DNA of 8,056 bases from QQUD01 sp039029915 (lineage in GTDB: Bacteria > Chloroflexota > Anaerolineae > Promineifilales > Promineifilaceae): assembly GCA_039029915.1 (NCBI GenBank), contig JBCCFD010000380.1:1-8056 (forward strand). Direction: 5' to 3'. The notes under the pieces are model-generated. The model worked only from the letters and a program-made list of their open reading frames with translations. It was not told where the DNA came from and ran no database searches. Below are positions 5,616 to 8,056 of the stretch, one piece after another (position 1 is the first letter of the stretch; the number at the start of each line of letters is the position of its first letter). Position numbers and translations under genes: made by a program.

Positions 5616-5678
5616 AGTAAACCTAATGATAGAAGAGAGAGGGGAGTAGAGAGAAAAGAAATTCAGCTTTTCTACTTT

Positions 5679-8006
5679 CTACTCATCATTTTCTGCACGA
5701 ACTGTCCTGCGGTCAAGCTCCTCTAGCCGCTCAAGCACCTGCACAAGGGCTACTTGCCATTCGTGGGTACTTAGGTCTCGGGCCATCCACAGTGCTTTTT
5801 TACTTACCCGCACTTGGGGACCTAGATACGCCTGAAGTAAATGCCTGTCAAACAACTCCATATCCGCGAGCCGAATTTTTATTTGTCCAGCCTCAACTGT
5901 GACCGAAATAACGCCACTTTTTTGAGCCAGCGATTTCACCCGGAGCTGATACAGCAAATTATGAACGGGATCAGGAATTGGGCCAAATCGATCCGCCAAT
6001 TCCTCAGCCATCTCTTCGGTTTCATCTAACGTATCCAGTAAGGCCATGCGTCGATAAAGTCGCAGACGTAAGCCCGGGTCTGGAATGTAATCCGTGGGCA
6101 AATAAGCTGCCAACGGGACATCAATCGTGGTTGGATCTGGAAACTCCGACGAGACAGTCTCACCCTTCTTGGCCGCTTTTTGCTGCTTCACCGCATTTTT
6201 GAGCAGGCGCGTATACAAATCAAACCCAACGGCTGAAATATGCCCACTTTGTTGACCACCTAGCAAATCACCTACCCCGCGAATCTCCATATCTCGCATG
6301 GCAATCGTGTAGCCTGCCCCGAGGTCAGTGTTTTCCGCAATCGTTTCCAGCCGCAGCTGGGCATCTGCGTTAAGCGTACGCCAAGCAGAGTGGAAAAAGT
6401 AGGCGTAAGCCCGACGGGTGCCGCGCCCAACGCGTCCTTTAAGCTGATACATTTGGGCCAAGCCGAACATTTCAGCCCGATCGATAATAATGGTATTGGC
6501 GTTGGGAATGTCTAAACCACTTTCAATAATGGTTGTGCTAAGTAAAATATCGATTTTGCCATCTGAAAAGCTGTTCATGATGCGTTCAAGCTGACGCTCA
6601 CTCATCTGCCCGTGCCCAATGGCAAGAATGGCTTCGGGCACAAGCTTTTGAACCTGCGCAGCGATAATATCAATCGTCTGCACACGATTGTGGACCATAA
6701 AGATTTGACCACCTCGGTCTATCTCACGCATGATAGCCCGCTTGAGGCGGCTTTCATCGGCTGCACCAACGTAAGTTTGAACCGGCAAGCGATCTGTTGG
6801 CGCAGTATCAATAATGCTTATATCGCGAACCCCTGTGAGGCTCATATGTAATGTTCTAGGGATGGGTGTGGCCGTCATGGTAAGGACGTCTACTTCGGTG
6901 CGCCACTGCTTTAGTTTTTCTTTGTGGGCCACCCCAAAGCGCTGCTCCTCATCAATAATAACAAGACCCAAATCTTTAAAGGAAATATCATCAGACAATA
7001 AGCGATGCGTTCCGATAATGATATCAACACGGCCGTTTCTCAGATCTTTCACAATGCGCTGTTGCTGAGTCGGAGTGCGGAAGCGGGACAACATCTCAAT
7101 CTCGGCCGGGAACGGCTTGAGTCGTTCAGTGAAGGTATTGTAATGTTGCTGAGCGAGTACAGTGGTTGGTACCAAGATAGCAACCTGCTTATTATCCATC
7201 ACCGCTTTGAAAGCAGCGCGTAAAGCAACTTCCGTTTTGCCATACCCCACGTCCCCACAGATTAAGCGATCCATCGGCAACGGCCGTTCCATATCTGCCT
7301 TGACTTCGGCAATGACTCGAAGCTGGTCTTCCGTCTCTTGATAAGGGAAGCTGGCTTCAAGCTCAGCCTGCCACTCCGTGTCTTCAGCAAAGGCGTGGCC
7401 AGGCACCGTTTCTCTTGAAGCGTATAATTCAAGCAAATCACCCGCTAGCTCATCCGCTGCCCGCTGCGCCTTGGCCTTCATGGTTGTCCAAGTCTTACCC
7501 CCGAGCCGAGTGATCGCCGGGGGACGATCGTCAGAGCCAATCCATTTGCCTAAACGATCGGCATGGTGAGCAGGTACGTACAGCACATCTCCATTGGCAT
7601 ATTCCAACAGAAGATATTCCCGATCCATGCCCCCGATCGTCCGAGAAACGAGCCCCTTAAACAACCCAATCCCGTACTCCAAATGCACCACATAATCTCC
7701 AGCCTTTATGTCGGCAAAGTGGGTTTCTGGAGCAACGGCGCTTGGTGCTTTCCAGCGGCGCGGCGCTGGCCGATTCCAACCAAAAATCTCAGCGTCAGAA
7801 AGCAGATTGAGGACAACATGGTTATCTTCCCGTCGAATTAGCGTAAACCCTTCAGCAAGACTAGCGTTTACAAAGGTGAGCGAACCCAAATCAGGGTAGC
7901 TTTCAAGATTTTCAACGGGCTTCGTAAATTTTGTGGCGTTTGGGGTATCGGTGGCCGCTTCATCCCACCCCTCAAGGTTGAGAAGCCCTTCGTTGGCCGA
8001 ATTCAT
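5679..8006 (-). CDS. mfd: Transcription-repair coupling factor Mfd, C-terminal two-thirds (5' part missing)
   Basis: Mfd is the ATP-driven translocase that displaces stalled RNA polymerase and recruits UvrA to damaged template strands. The 775 residues seen start in the domain before the polymerase-binding module (LTFVNASLAEGF, LLSDAEIFGW). They continue with the CarD-like RNA-polymerase interaction domain (about 99-190, GDYVVHLEYGIGLFKG), Walker A GDVGYGKTE (251-259), DEEQ box (352-355), motif III TMTATPIPR, the SGLDIPNANTIIIDRA and QLKGRVGRG segments (about 496-529) and a TRCF C-terminal domain (about 630-730). A full Mfd is about 1,100-1,200 residues, so roughly 350-400 N-terminal residues (the UvrB-like UvrA-binding region) should lie beyond the window. 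The ATG at 8006 has no Shine-Dalgarno and falls in mid-domain, so it is not a natural start. Upstream in frame, TGA at 8025-8027 interrupts the coding sequence. The gene may be split, carry a nonsense change, or contain a sequence error. Confidence 0.93.
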   Translation of the reverse strand: MNSANEGLLNLEGWDEAATDTPNATKFTKPVENLESYPDLGSLTFVNASLAEGFTLIRREDNHVVLNLLSDAEIFGWNRPAPRRWKAPSAVAPETHFADIKAGDYVVHLEYGIGLFKGLVSRTIGGMDREYLLLEYANGDVLYVPAHHADRLGKWIGSDDRPPAITRLGGKTWTTMKAKAQRAADELAGDLLELYASRETVPGHAFAEDTEWQAELEASFPYQETEDQLRVIAEVKADMERPLPMDRLICGDVGYGKTEVALRAAFKAVMDNKQVAILVPTTVLAQQHYNTFTERLKPFPAEIEMLSRFRTPTQQQRIVKDLRNGRVDIIIGTHRLLSDDISFKDLGLVIIDEEQRFGVAHKEKLKQWRTEVDVLTMTATPIPRTLHMSLTGVRDISIIDTAPTDRLPVQTYVGAADESRLKRAIMREIDRGGQIFMVHNRVQTIDIIAAQVQKLVPEAILAIGHGQMSERQLERIMNSFSDGKIDILLSTTIIESGLDIPNANTIIIDRAEMFGLAQMYQLKGRVGRGTRRAYAYFFHSAWRTLNADAQLRLETIAENTDLGAGYTIAMRDMEIRGVGDLLGGQQSGHISAVGFDLYTRLLKNAVKQQKAAKKGETVSSEFPDPTTIDVPLAAYLPTDYIPDPGLRLRLYRRMALLDTLDETEEMAEELADRFGPIPDPVHNLLYQLRVKSLAQKSGVISVTVEAGQIKIRLADMELFDRHLLQAYLGPQVRVSKKALWMARDLSTHEWQVALVQVLERLEELDRRTVRAENDE

Positions 8007-8056
8007 ATCGAGGAGGCAGATCAGTCAGGTAAGAAGGTCATTCGTGCACGCAATGT

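Larger units (their letters stand above)
313..7287. repeat. Iterated octamer palindrome ACGGCCGT (10 copies)
   Basis: Exact copies start at 313, 805, 2091, 2106, 2869, 4120, 4755, 5151, 7029 and 7280. All lie inside genes, on both coding strands and in more than one reading frame (for example as N-G-R and T-A-V). The base before the octamer is A in eight of ten copies. One octamer is expected about 0.12 times in this length for even base composition. Confidence 0.9.

Noticed and set aside
7563..7841. Plus-strand open frames across the Mfd gene.
   Set aside because: They lie wholly within the strongly supported Mfd coding sequence and encode no recognisable domain.

Overview
The window reads as bacterial chromosomal DNA, roughly half G+C, with short gaps and genes on both strands. 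It most resembles Chloroflexota (Anaerolineae/Ardenticatenia-like). The grounds are the run of acidic Glu-Met-Ala repeats after the lipobox of one lipoprotein, the DUF3179 proteins and the general protein style. This is an inference from family feel, not a database result. The octamer ACGGCCGT occurs ten times in 8 kb, which suggests a genome with an iterated palindrome comparable to cyanobacterial HIP1.

Layout. Positions 14-128 hold a large compound palindrome at the 3' end of a leftward two-gene unit. That unit is a DUF3179 lipoprotein with a CPLC motif (394-1860) followed by a small zinc-finger protein (122-385). A divergent intergenic region (1861-2042) separates it from a rightward pair of overlapping genes. 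Each gene of that pair has one in-frame TGA exactly where its family carries the redox Cys/Sec: a second DUF3179 lipoprotein (2043-3050, U-P-I-C) and an iodothyronine-deiodinase-like thioredoxin-fold protein (3043-3744, motif FGSFT-U-PYC). A bacterial-SECIS-like hairpin lies just downstream of each TGA. After a structured 182-base gap comes a sterol-glucosyltransferase-like GT1/GT28 enzyme (3927-5201). Convergent to it are a small protein of unknown function (5226-5615) and the C-terminal two-thirds of the transcription-repair coupling factor Mfd (5679-8006). The Mfd frame meets a TGA at 8025-8027, close to the window edge.

How they fit together. The main result is a two-gene selenoprotein operon that conventional gene calling would split into four fragments. 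It pairs an envelope-anchored DUF3179 selenoprotein with a predicted cytoplasmic deiodinase/peroxiredoxin-like selenoprotein. Next to it, divergently transcribed, is a Cys-containing DUF3179 paralogue, so the Sec and Cys forms of one unknown redox-like family sit side by side. The SelA/SelB/SelD machinery and the Sec tRNA are not visible here and must lie elsewhere if the readthrough is real. The right-hand genes look like ordinary housekeeping or accessory genes with no evident link to the selenoprotein module.
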